DNA from: Auanema rhodensis | Taxonomy: Eukaryota; Nematoda; Chromadorea; Rhabditida; Rhabditidae | Direction of reading: 5' to 3' | NCBI GenBank assembly: GCA_964057225.1 | Contig: OZ059894.1 | Location: forward strand, 20,800,476-20,864,475 | DNA length: 64,000 bases | Notes under the pieces: model-generated | What the model was told of the DNA's origin: nothing | Seen by the model: the letters and a program-made list of their open reading frames with translations, nothing else | Databases searched by the model: none | Position numbers and translations under genes: made by a program | Shown here: positions 53,901 through 64,000 of the stretch, in pieces | Layout: the number at the start of each line of letters is the position of its first letter | How positions within the stretch are numbered: position 1 is the stretch's first letter

Positions 53901-54416
53901 TGTTGAGTTTCCATGTACACTCAACATTGCTTCCAAAAACATTTTGACAAAAATTTTTTCGAAAAATTTCGAAATAATTTAGCAAAAAGTAGATGTTTTT
54001 AGATTCCATTTTTCAAGGCAAAGACGATAGACAATGTTATTCAACGAAAAAATTAATTCTTCAGGGTGAAAATCGAGGATATAAGTGTGAACTTATATCA
54101 GTTGATATCTCGGTGCATTTTTAAGCTAGCGCAAATCTGATAACACAGAACGACGCAGCTTAAAAATCCGCATCGAATGCACTATACTACATTGAGAAAC
54201 GCTTAATACAAAAATTAGTTATGATCGTTTGAAAAATGATGCATTAGTGTATGTTGAGTTTCCATGTACACTCAACATTGCTTCCAAAAACATTTTGACA
54301 AAAATTTTTTCGAGAAATTTCAAAATAATTTAGCAAAAAGTAGATGTTTTTAGATTCCTTTTTTCAAGGCAAAGACGATGGACAATGTTATTCAACGAAA
54401 AAATTAATTCTTCAGG
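50907..54416 (+). repeat. Mixed 702- and 1755-bp higher-order block marked by gggttaaaatc and gatagac
   Basis: A pair made of a monomer ending in caaagttattc and gggttaaaatc, then a B-type monomer with gatagac, occurs at copies 146/147, 148/149 and 153/154. Copies 148 and 153 share gttttgatcg; the A-to-T change at 51764 and 53519 (1755 bp apart) removes a minus-strand stop and produces two nearly identical 65-codon open stretches with no coding features. Copy 151 has the cgaaattat type with attagatg. Private changes: cagatgatatc and tttttcaaaaaat (149), gaaaacac (152), gacgtagctt and tacgaaaa (153). Confidence 0.82.
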
Positions 54417-54767
54417 GTGAAAATCGAGGATATAAGTGTGAACTTATATCAGTTGATATCTCGGTGCATTTTTAAGCTAGCGCAAATCTCATAACACAGA
54501 ACGACGCAGCTTAAAAATTCGCATCGAATGCACTATACTACATTGAGAAACGCTTAATACAAAAATTAGTTATGATCGTTTGAAAAATGATGCATTAGTG
54601 CATGTTGAGTTTCCATGTACACTCAACATTGCTTCCAAAAACATTTTGACAAAAATTTTTTCGAAAAATTTCGAAATAATTTAGCAAAAAGTAGATGTTT
54701 TTAGATTCCATTTTTCAAGGCAAAGACGATAGACAATGTTATTCAACGAAAAAATTAATTCTTCAGG
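54417..54767 (+). repeat. Monomer 156
   Basis: An ordinary agaacg/aattcgc monomer with gatagac and the private changes atctcataac and gtgcatgttg. It separates the gttaaaatc block from the four-monomer units that follow. Confidence 0.8.
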
Positions 54768-57575
54768 GTGAAAATCGAGGATATAAGTGTGAACTTATAT
54801 CAGTTGATATCTCGGTGCATTTTTAAGCTAGCGCAAATCTGATAACACAGAACGATGCAGCTTAAAAATCCGCATCGAATGCACTATACTACATTGAGAA
54901 ACGCTTAATACAAAAATTAGTTATGATCGTTTGAAAAATGATGCATTAGTGTATGTTGAGTTTCCATGTACACTCAACATTGCTTCCAAAAACATTTTGA
55001 CAAAAATTTTTTCGAAAAATTTCAAAATAATTTAGCAAAAAGTAGATGTTTTTAGATTCCATTTTTCAAGGCAAAGACGATGGACAATGTTATTCAACGA
55101 AAAAATTGATTCTTCAGGGTGAAAATCGAGGATATAAGTGTGAACTTATATCAGTTGATATCTCGGTGCATTTTTAAGCTAGCGCAAATCTGATAACACA
55201 GATCGACGCAGCTTAAAAATCCGCATCGAATGCACTATACTACATTGAGAAACGCTTAATACAAAAATTAGTTATGATCGTTTGAAAAATGATGCATTAG
55301 TGTATGTTGAGTTTCCATGTACACTCAACATTGCTTCCAAAAACATTTTGACAAAAATTTTTTCGAAAAATTTCAAAATAATTTAGCAAAAAGTAGATGT
55401 TTTTAGATTCCTTTTTTCAAGGCAAAGACGATGGACAATGTTATTCAACGAAAAAATTGATTCTTTAGGGTGAAAATCGAGGATATAAGTGTGAACTTAT
55501 ATCAGTTGATATCTCGGTGCATTTTTAAGCTAGCGCAAATCTGATAACACAGATCGACGCAGCTTCAAAATCCGCATCGAATGCACTATACTACATTGAG
55601 AAACGCTTAATACAAAAATTAGTTATGATCGTTTGAAAAATGATGCATTAGTGTATGTTGAGTTTCCATGTACACTCAACATTGCTTCCAAAAACATTTT
55701 GACAAAAATTTTTTCGAAAAATTTCGAAATAATTTAGCAAAAAGTAGATGTTTTTAGATTCCATTTTTCAAGGCAAAGACGATAGACAATGTTATTCAAC
55801 GAAAAAATTAATTCTTCAGGGTGAAAATCGAGGATATAAGTGTGAACTTATATCAGTTGATATCTCGGTGCATTTTTAAGCTAGCGCAAATCTGATAGCA
55901 CAGATCGACGCAGCTTAAAAATTCGCATCGAATGCACTATACTACATTGAGAAACGCTTAATACAAAAATTAGTTATGATCGTTTGAAAAATGATGCATT
56001 AGTGTATGTTGAGTTTCCATGTACACTCAACATTGCTTCCAAAAACATTTTGACAAAAAATTTTTCGAAAAATTTCGAAATAATTTAGCAAAAAGTAGAT
56101 GTTTTTAGATTCCATTTTTCAAGGCAAAGACGATAGACAATGTTATTCAACGAAAAAATTAATTCTTCAGGGTGAAAATCGAGGATATAAGTGTGAACTT
56201 ATATCAGTTGATATCTCGGTGCATTTTTAAGCTAGCGCAAATCTGATAACACAGAACGATGCAGCTTAAAAATCCGCATCGAATGCACTATACTACATTG
56301 AGAAACGCTTAATACAAAAATTAGTTATGATCGTTTGAAAAATGATGCATTAGTGTATGTTGAGTTTCCATGTACACTCAACATTGCTTCCAAAAACATT
56401 TTGACAAAAATTTTTTCGAAAAATTTCAAAATAATTTAGCAAAAAGTAGATGTTTTTAGATTCCATTTTTCAAGGCAAAGACGATGGACAATGTTATTCA
56501 ACGAAAAAATTGATTCTTCAGGGTGAAAATCGAGGATATAAGTGTGAACTTATATCAGTTGATATCTCGGTGCATTTTTAAGCTAGCGCAAATCTGATAA
56601 CACAGATCGACGCAGCTTAAAAATCCGCATCGAATGCACTATACTACATTGAGAAACGCTTAATACAAAAATTAGTTATGATCGTTTGAAAAATGATGCA
56701 TTAGTGTATGTTGAGTTTCCATGTACACTCAACATTGCTTCCAAAAACATTTTGACAAAAATTTTTTCGAAAAATTTCAAAATAATTTAGCAAAAAGTAG
56801 ATGTTTTTAGATTCCTTTTTTCAAGGCAAAGACGATGGACAATGTTATTCAACGAAAAAATTGATTCTTTAGGGTGAAAATCGAGGATATAAGTGTGAAC
56901 TTATATCAGTTGATATCTCGGTGCATTTTTAAGCTAGCGCAAATCTGATAACACAGATCGACGCAGCTTCAAAATCCGCATCGAATGCACTATACTACAT
57001 TGAGAAACGCTTAATACAAAAATTAGTTATGATCGTTTGAAAAATGATGCATTAGTGTATGTTGAGTTTCCATGTACACTCAACATTGCTTCCAAAAACA
57101 TTTTGACGAAAATTTTTTCGAAAAATTTCGAAATAATTTAGCAAAAAGTAGATGTTTTTAGATTCCATTTTTCAAGGCAAAGACGATAGACAATGTTATT
57201 CAACGAAAAAATTAATTCTTCAGGGTGAAAATCGAGGATATAAGTGTGAACTTATATCAGTTGATATCTCGGTGCATTTTTAAGCTAGCGCAAATCTGAT
57301 AACACAGATCGACGCAGCTTCAAAATCCGCATCGAATGCACTATACTACATTGAGAAACGCTTAATACAAAAATTAGTTATGATCGTTTGAAAAATGATG
57401 CATTAGTGTATGTTGAGTTTCCATGTACACTCAACATTGCTTCCAAAAACATTTTGACAAAAATTTTTTCGAAAAATTTCGAAATAATTTAGCAAAAAGT
57501 AGATGTTTTTAGATTCCATTTTTCAAGGCAAAGACGATAGACAATGTTATTCAACGAAAAAATTAATTCTTCAGG
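54768..57575 (+). repeat. Two tandem four-monomer units (1404 bp) marked by agaacgatgc
   Basis: Copies 157-160 and 161-164 follow the order: agaacgatgcag with gattcttc; cagctt with gattctttagg; cttcaaaa with G257 and gatagac; and a further gatagac monomer. The first two members look identical between units. The third gains gacgaaa in copy 163, and the fourth differs (gatagcac with aattcgc in copy 160, cttcaaaa in copy 164). Confidence 0.87.
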
Positions 57576-60500
57576 GTGAAAATCGAGGATATAAGTGTGA
57601 ACTTATATCAGTTGATATCTCGGTGCATTTTTAAGCTAGCGCAAATCTGATAACACAGATCGACGCAGCTTCAAAATCCGCATCGAATGCACTATACTAC
57701 ATTGAGAAACGCTTAATACAAAAATTAGTTATGATCGTTTGAAAAATGATGCATTAGTGTATGTTGAGTTTCCATGTACACTCAACATTGCTTCCAAAAA
57801 CATTTTGACGAAAATTTTTTCGAAAAATTTCGAAATAATTTAGCAAAAAGTAGATGTTTTTAGATTCCATTTTTCAAGGCAAAGACGATAGACAATGTTA
57901 TTCAACGAAAAAATTAATTCTTCAGGGTGAAAATCGAGGATATAAGTGTGAACTTATATCAGTTGATATCTCGGTGCATTTTTAAGCTAGCGCAAATCTG
58001 ATAACACAGATCGACGCAGCTTCAAAATCCGCATCGAATGCACTATACTACATTGAGAAACGCTTAATACAAAAATTAGTTATGATCGTTTGAAAAATGA
58101 TGCATTAGTGTATGTTGAGTTTCCATGTACACTCAACATTGCTTCCAAAAACATTTTGACGAAAATTTTTTCGAGAAATTTCAAAATAATTTAGCAAAAA
58201 GTAGATGTTTTTAGATTCCTTTTTTCAAGGCAAAGACGATGGACAATGTTATTCAACGAAAAAATTAATTCTTCAGGGTGAAAATCGAGGATATAAGTGT
58301 GAACTTATATCAGTTGATATCTCGGTGCATTTTTAAGCTAGCGCAAATCTGATAACACAGATCGACGCAACTTAAAAATCCGCATCGAATGCACTATACT
58401 ACATTGAGAAACGTTTAATACAAAAATTAGTTATGATCGTTTGAAAAATGATGCATTAGTGTATGTTGAGTTTCCATGTACACTCAACATTGCTTCCAAA
58501 AACATTTTGACAAAAATTTTTTCGAAAAATTTCAAAATAATTTAGCAAAAAGTAGATGTTTTTAGATTCCATTTTTCAAGGCAAAGACGATGGACAATGT
58601 TATTCAACGAAAAAATTGATTCTTCAGGGTGAAAATCGAGGATATAAGTGTGAACTTATATCAGTTGATATCTCGGTGCATTTTTAAGCTAGCGCAAATC
58701 TGATAACACAGATCGACGCAGCTTAAAAATCCGCATCGAATGCACTATACTACATTGAGAAACGCTTAATACAAAAACTAGTTATGATCGTTTGAAAAAT
58801 GATGCATTAGTGTATGTTGAGTTTCCATGTACACTCAACATTGCTTCCAAAAACATTTTGACAAAAATTTTTTCGAAAAATTTCAAAATAATTTAGCAAA
58901 AAGTAGATGTTTTTAGATTCCTTTTTTCAAGGCAAAGACGATGGACAATGTTATTCAACGAAAAAATTAATTCTTCAGGGTGAAAATCGAGGATATAAGT
59001 GTGAACTTATATCAGTTGATATCTCGGTGCATTTTTAAGCTAGCGCAAATCTGATAACACAGATCGACGCAGCTTAAAAATCCGCATCGAATGCACTATA
59101 CTACATTGAGAAACGTTTAATACAAAAATTAGTTATGATCGTTTGAAAAATGATGCATTAGTGTATGTTGAGTTTCCATGTACACTCAACATTGCTTCCA
59201 AAAACATTTTGACAAAAATTTTTTCGAAAAATTTCAAAATAATTTAGCAAAAAGTAGATGTTTTTAGATTCCATTTTTCAAGGCAAAGACGATGGACAAT
59301 GTTATTCAACGAAAAAATTGATTCTTTAGGGTGAAAATCGAGGATATAAGTGTGAACTTATATCAGTTGATATCTCGGTGCATTTTTAAGCTAGCGCAAA
59401 TCTGATAACACAGATCGACGCAGCTTAAAAATCCGCATCGAATGCACTATACTACATTGAGAAACGCTTAATACAAAAACTAGTTATGATCGTTTGAAAA
59501 ATGATGCATTAGTGTATGTTGAGTTTCCATGTACACTCAACATTGCTTCCAAAAACATTTTGACAAAAATTTTTTCGAAAAATTTCAAAATAATTTAGCA
59601 AAAAGTAGATGTTTTTAGATTCCTTTTTTCAAGGCAAAGACGATGGACAATGTTATTCAACGAAAAAATTAATTCTTCAGGGTGAAAATCGAGGATATAA
59701 GTGTGAACTTATATCAGTTGATATCTCGGTGCATTTTTAAGCTAGCGCAAATCTGATAACACAGATCGACGCAGCTTAAAAATCCGCATCGAATGCACTA
59801 TACTACATTGAGAAACGCTCAATACAAAAATTAGTTATGATCGTTTGAAAAATGATGCATTAGTGTATGTTGAGTTTCCATGTACACTCAACATTGCTTC
59901 CAAAAACATTTTGACAAAAATTTTTTCGAAAAATTTCAAAATAATTTAGCAAAAAGTAGATGTTTTTAGATTCCTTTTTTCAAGGCAAAGACGATGGACA
60001 ATGTTATTCAACGAAAAAATTGATTCTTCAGGGTGAAAATCGAGGATATAAGTGTGAACTTATATCAGTTGATATCTCGGTGCATTTTTAAGCTAGCGCA
60101 AATCTGATAACACAGATCGACGCAGCTTCAAAATCCGCATCGAATGCACTATACTACATTGAGAAACGCTTAATACAAAAATTAGTTATGATCGTTTGAA
60201 AAATGATGCATTAGTGTATGTTGAGTTTCCATGTACACTCAACATTGCTTCCAAAAACATTTTGACGAAAATTTTTTCGAAAAATTTCGAAATAATTTAG
60301 CAAAAAGTAGATGTTTTTAGATTCCATTTTTCAAGGCAAAGACGATAGACAATGTTATTCAACGAAAAAATTAATTCTTCAGGGTGAAAATCGAGGATAT
60401 AAGTGTGAACTTATATCAGTTGATATCTCGGTGCATTTTTAAGCTAGCGCAAATCTGATAACACAGATCGACGCAGCTTCAAAATCCGCATCGAATGCAC

Positions 60501-61787
60501 TATACTACATTGAGAAACGCTTAATACAAAAATTAGTTATGATCGTTTGAAAAATGATGCATTAGTGTATGTTGAGTTTCCATGTACACTCAACATTGCT
60601 TCCAAAAACATTTTGACGAAAATTTTTTCGAGAAATTTCAAAATAATTTAGCAAAAAGTAGATGTTTTTAGATTCCTTTTTTCAAGGCAAAGACGATGGA
60701 CAATGTTATTCAACGAAAAAATTAATTCTTCAGGGTGAAAATCGAGGATATAAGTGTGAACTTATATCAGTTGATATCTCGGTGCATTTTTAAGCTAGCG
60801 CAAATCTGATAACACAGATCGACGCAACTTAAAAATCCGCATCGAATGCACTATACTACATTGAGAAACGTTTAATACAAAAATTAGTTATGATCGTTTG
60901 AAAAATGATGCATTAGTGTATGTTGAGTTTCCATGTACACTCAACATTGCTTCCAAAAACATTTTGACAAAAATTTTTTCGAAAAATTTCAAAATAATTT
61001 AGCAAAAAGTAGATGTTTTTAGATTCCATTTTTCAAGGCAAAGACGATGGACAATGTTATTCAACGAAAAAATTGATTCTTCAGGGTGAAAATCGAGGAT
61101 ATAAGTGTGAACTTATATCAGTTGATATCTCGGTGCATTTTTAAGCTAGCGCAAATCTGATAACACAGATCGACGCAGCTTAAAAATCCGCATCGAATGC
61201 ACTATACTACATTGAGAAACGCTTAATACAAAAACTAGTTATGATCGTTTGAAAAATGATGCATTAGTGTATGTTGAGTTTCCATGTACACTCAACATTG
61301 CTTCCAAAAACATTTTGACAAAAATTTTTTCGAAAAATTTCAAAATAATTTAGCAAAAAGTAGATGTTTTTAGATTCCTTTTTTCAAGGCAAAGACGATG
61401 GACAATGTTATTCAACGAAAAAATTAATTCTTCAGGGTGAAAATCGAGGATATAAGTGTGAACTTATATCAGTTGATATCTCGGTGCATTTTTAAGCTAG
61501 CGCAAATCTGATAACACAGATCGACGCAGCTTAAAAATCCGCATCGAATGCACTATACTACATTGAGAAACGCTCAATACAAAAATTAGTTATGATCGTT
61601 TGAAAAATGATGCATTAGTGTATGTTGAGTTTCCATGTACACTCAACATTGCTTCCAAAAACATTTCGACAAAAATTTTTTCGAAAAATTTCAAAATAAT
61701 TTAGCAAAAAGTAGATGTTTTTAGATTCCATTTTTCAAGGCAAAGACGATGGACAATGTTATTCAACGAAAAAATTGATTCTTCAGG
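57576..61787 (+). repeat. Seven-monomer unit and partial second copy (2457-bp offset) with inner dimers
   Basis: Copies 165-168 are matched by 172-175: two cttcaaaa monomers with gacgaaa, the second with cgagaaa, then gaaacgttt with gattcttc, then aaaaactag. Within the first unit, copies 167-168 are repeated by 169-170 (702 bp). Copies 171 and 176 share gctcaatac. The second copy thus lacks the inner dimer duplication and is five monomers long. Copy 176 has a private catttcgac. Confidence 0.83.
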
Positions 61788-63893
61788 GTGAAAATCGAGG
61801 ATATAAGTGTGAACTTATATCAGTTGATATCTCGGTGCATTTTTAAGCTAGCGCAAATCTGATAACACAGAACGACGCAGCTTAAAAATTCGCATCGAAT
61901 GCACTATACTACATTGAGAAACGCTTAATACAAAAATTAGTTATGATCGTTTGAAAAATGATGCTTTAGTGTATGTTGAGTTTCCATGTACACTCAACAT
62001 TGCTTCCAAAAACATTTTGACAAAAATTTTTTCGAAAAATTTCGAAATAATTTAGCAAAAAGTAGATGTTTTTAGATTCCATTTTTCAAGGCAAAGACGA
62101 TGGACAATGGTATTTAACGAAAAAATTAATTCTTCAGGGTGAAAATCGAGGATATAAGTGTGAACTTATATCAGTTGATATCTCGGTGCATTTTCAAGCT
62201 AGCGCAAATCTGATAACACAGAACGACGCAGCTTAAAAATCCGCATCGAATGCACTATACTACATTGAGAAACGCTTAATACAAAAATTAGTTATGATCG
62301 TTTGAAAAATGATGCATTAGTGTATGTTGAGTTTCCATGTACACTCAACATTGCTTCCAAAAACATTTTGACAAAAATTTTTTCGAGAAATTTCAAAATA
62401 ATTTAGCAAAAAGTAGATGTTTTTAGATTCCTTTTTTCAAGGCAAAGACGATGGACAATGTTATTCAACGAAAAAATTAATTCTTCAGGGTGAAAATCGA
62501 GGATATAAGTGTGAACTTATATCAGTTGATATCTCGGTGCATTTTTAAGCCAGCTCAAATCTGATAACACAGATCGACGCAGCTTAAAAATCCGCATCGA
62601 ATGCACTATACTACATTGAGAAACGCTTAATACAAAAACTAGTTATGATCGTTTGAAAAATGATGCATTAGTGTATGTTGAGTTTCCATGTACACTCAAC
62701 ATTGCTTCCAAAAACATTTTGACAAAAATTTTTTCGAAAAATTTCAAAATAATTTAGCAAAAAGTAGATGTTTTTAGATTCCTTTTTTCAAGGCAAAGAC
62801 GATGGACAATGTTATTCAACGAAAAAATTAATTCTTCAGGGTGAAAATCGAGGATATAAGTGTGAACTTATATCAGTTGATATCTCGGTGCATTTTTAAG
62901 CTAGCGCAAATCTGATAACACAGATCGACGCAGCTTAAAAATCCGCATCGAATGCACTATACTACATTGAGAAACGCTCAATACAAAAATTAGTTATGAT
63001 CGTTTGAAAAATGATGCATTAGTGTATGTTGAGTTTCCATGTACACTCAACATTGCTTCCAAAAACATTTTGACAAAAATTTTTTCGAAAAATTTCAAAA
63101 TAATTTAGCAAAAAGTAGATGTTTTTATATTCCTTTTTTCAAGGCAAAGACGATGGACAATGTTATTCAACGAAAAAATTAATTCTTCAGGGTGAAAATC
63201 GAGGATATAAGTGTGAACTTATATCAGTTGATATCTCGGTGCATTTTTAAGCTAGCGCAAATCTGATAACACAGAACGACGCAGCTTAAAAATTCGCATC
63301 GAATGCACTATACTACATTGAGAAACGCTTGATACAAAAATTAGTTATGATCGTTTGAAAAATGATGCATTAGTGTATGTTGAGTTTCCATGTACACTCA
63401 ACATTGCTTCCAAAAACATTTTGACAAAAATTTTTTCGAAAAATTTCGAAATAATTTAGCAAAAAGTAGATGTTTTTAGATTCCATTTTTCAAGGCAAAG
63501 ACGATGGACAATGGTATTTAACGAAAAAATTAATTCTTCAGGGTGAAAATCGAGGATATAAGTGTGAACTTATATCAGTTGATATCTCGGTGCATTTTCA
63601 AGCTAGCGCAAATCTGATAACACAGAACGACGCAGCTTAAAAATCCGCATCGAATGCACTATACTACATTGAGAAACGCTTAATACAAAAATTAGTTATG
63701 ATCGTTTGAAAAATGATGCATTAGTGTATGTTGAGTTTCCATGTACACTCAACATTGCTTCCAAAAACATTTTGACAAAAATTTTTTCGAGAAATTTCAA
63801 AATAATTTAGCAAAAAGTAGATGTTTTTAGATTCCTTTTTTCAAGGCAAAGACGATGGACAATGTTATTCAACGAAAAAATTAATTCTTCAGG
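61788..63893 (+). repeat. Four-monomer unit and partial second copy (1404 bp) marked by ggtatttaac
   Basis: Copies 177-178 and 181-182 share caatggtatttaac, then cattttcaagc with agaacg and cgagaaa. Copy 179 has agccagctc with aaaaactag, and copy 180 has gctcaatac with ttttatattcc. Copy 177 has gatgctttag and copy 181 has cttgatac as private changes. Confidence 0.85.
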
Positions 63894-64000
63894 GTGAAAA
63901 TCGAGGATATAAGTGTGAACTTATATCAGTTGATATCTCGGTGCATTTTTAAGCTAGCGCAAATCTGATAACACAGAACGACGCAGCTTAAAAATCCGCA
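63894..64000 (+). repeat. Partial monomer 183, cut by the window edge
   Basis: The first 107 bases of a monomer, with agaacg, cagctt and aatccgca. It ends at the right edge of the 49-107 dyad only because the window stops there. It does not match copy 179, its expected partner in a four-monomer repeat. Confidence 0.95.

Larger units (their letters stand above)
1..64000 (+). repeat. Satellite DNA array, 351-bp monomer, 182 full copies plus a partial
   Basis: The motif gtgaaaatcgagg (or a one-base variant) recurs every 351 bases from position 1 to 63894, always on the + strand. Phase checks along the window give 182 complete monomers and a 107-bp partial one; only four carry a net length change. 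Copies differ from each other by a few substitutions, mostly at shared diagnostic sites, so identity between neighbours is very high. No interspersed element, inversion or unique sequence interrupts the array. Known for such arrays: they are maintained by unequal exchange and amplification and usually sit in centromeric or pericentromeric heterochromatin. Location in this genome is inference. I do not recognise the monomer as a named family. Both window edges lie inside the array. Confidence 0.98.

Noticed and set aside
1-64000. CRISPR array
   Set aside because: The repeat is 351 bp with no short repeat/unique spacer alternation; the whole period is conserved.
1-64000. rDNA, histone or other tandem gene cluster
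   Set aside because: A 351-bp period is too short for rDNA or histone units, the sequence resembles no 5S rRNA or tRNA I know, and all frames are closed.
1-64000. Multi-copy protein with 117-residue repeats (351 is a multiple of three)
   Set aside because: Stops occur in all six frames of each monomer, so the in-register length is a coincidence.
1-64000. Assignment to a particular species or a named beetle, fly or wasp satellite
   Set aside because: Monomer length and base composition alone do not identify a family, and I recognise no specific sequence match.
1-64000. Promoters or terminators from TATA-like words and hairpins in the monomer
   Set aside because: AT-rich repeats contain such words by chance, and there is no gene for them to serve. 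Satellite transcription is possible but not shown by sequence.

Overview
The whole 64 kb window is one uninterrupted, head-to-tail satellite DNA array. The monomer is 351 bp. I count 182 complete copies plus a 107-bp partial copy at the right end. All copies are in the same orientation, with no interruption, inversion, transposon, gene, rRNA or tRNA. Taking the first base as monomer position 1 (the motif gtgaaaatcgagg), copy n starts at 1+351(n-1) for n=1-66. After that, four small homopolymer insertions shift the phase: +5 for copies 67-71, +9 for 72-138, +10 for 139 and +11 for 140-183. Both window edges cut the array, so its true size is larger.

The monomer is AT-rich (109 G+C of 351 in copy 1, about 31% GC) but keeps its CpGs. 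It carries several dyads: a 9+4+9 bp palindrome (monomer positions 13-34), a composite imperfect dyad of about 59 bp (49-107), a 9+10+9 bp inverted repeat (186-213), and an A/T-tract-rich second half with the palindrome ATTTCGAAAT in some copies. No reading frame is usefully open. The only open stretches above about 60 codons come from single substitutions that remove a stop.

Copies differ at a limited set of diagnostic sites: monomer positions 12, 24, 43, 85, 93, 97, 103, 235, 249, 257, 262, 294, 303, 315 and 341. These sites show higher-order structure without one fixed higher-order unit. Layout: (i) 1-11139 is repeated almost base for base at 26686-37824. (ii) 5617-7722 alternates two monomer types (702-bp period). 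(iii) 11140-15892 is a mosaic. (iv) 15893-18695 is repeated at 19403-22205 (3510-bp offset, 10 monomers). (v) 22114-26685 holds three copies of a 4-5-monomer unit with poly-A length variants. (vi) 37567-47394 holds nested 5-, 6- and 3-monomer units. (vii) 48097-50204 is a run of near-identical single monomers. (viii) 50907-54416 mixes 2- and 5-monomer periods. (ix) 54768-64000 holds 4-, 7- and 4-monomer periods.

This kind of array is typical of eukaryotic (peri)centromeric or other constitutive heterochromatin. The AT richness, intact CpG content and length near two nucleosome repeats would fit an invertebrate, for example an insect, but no sequence here identifies the organism and I do not recognise the satellite as a named family. 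There is no gene system. The interest lies in the recent multi-scale amplification, the strict length and the conserved dyads.
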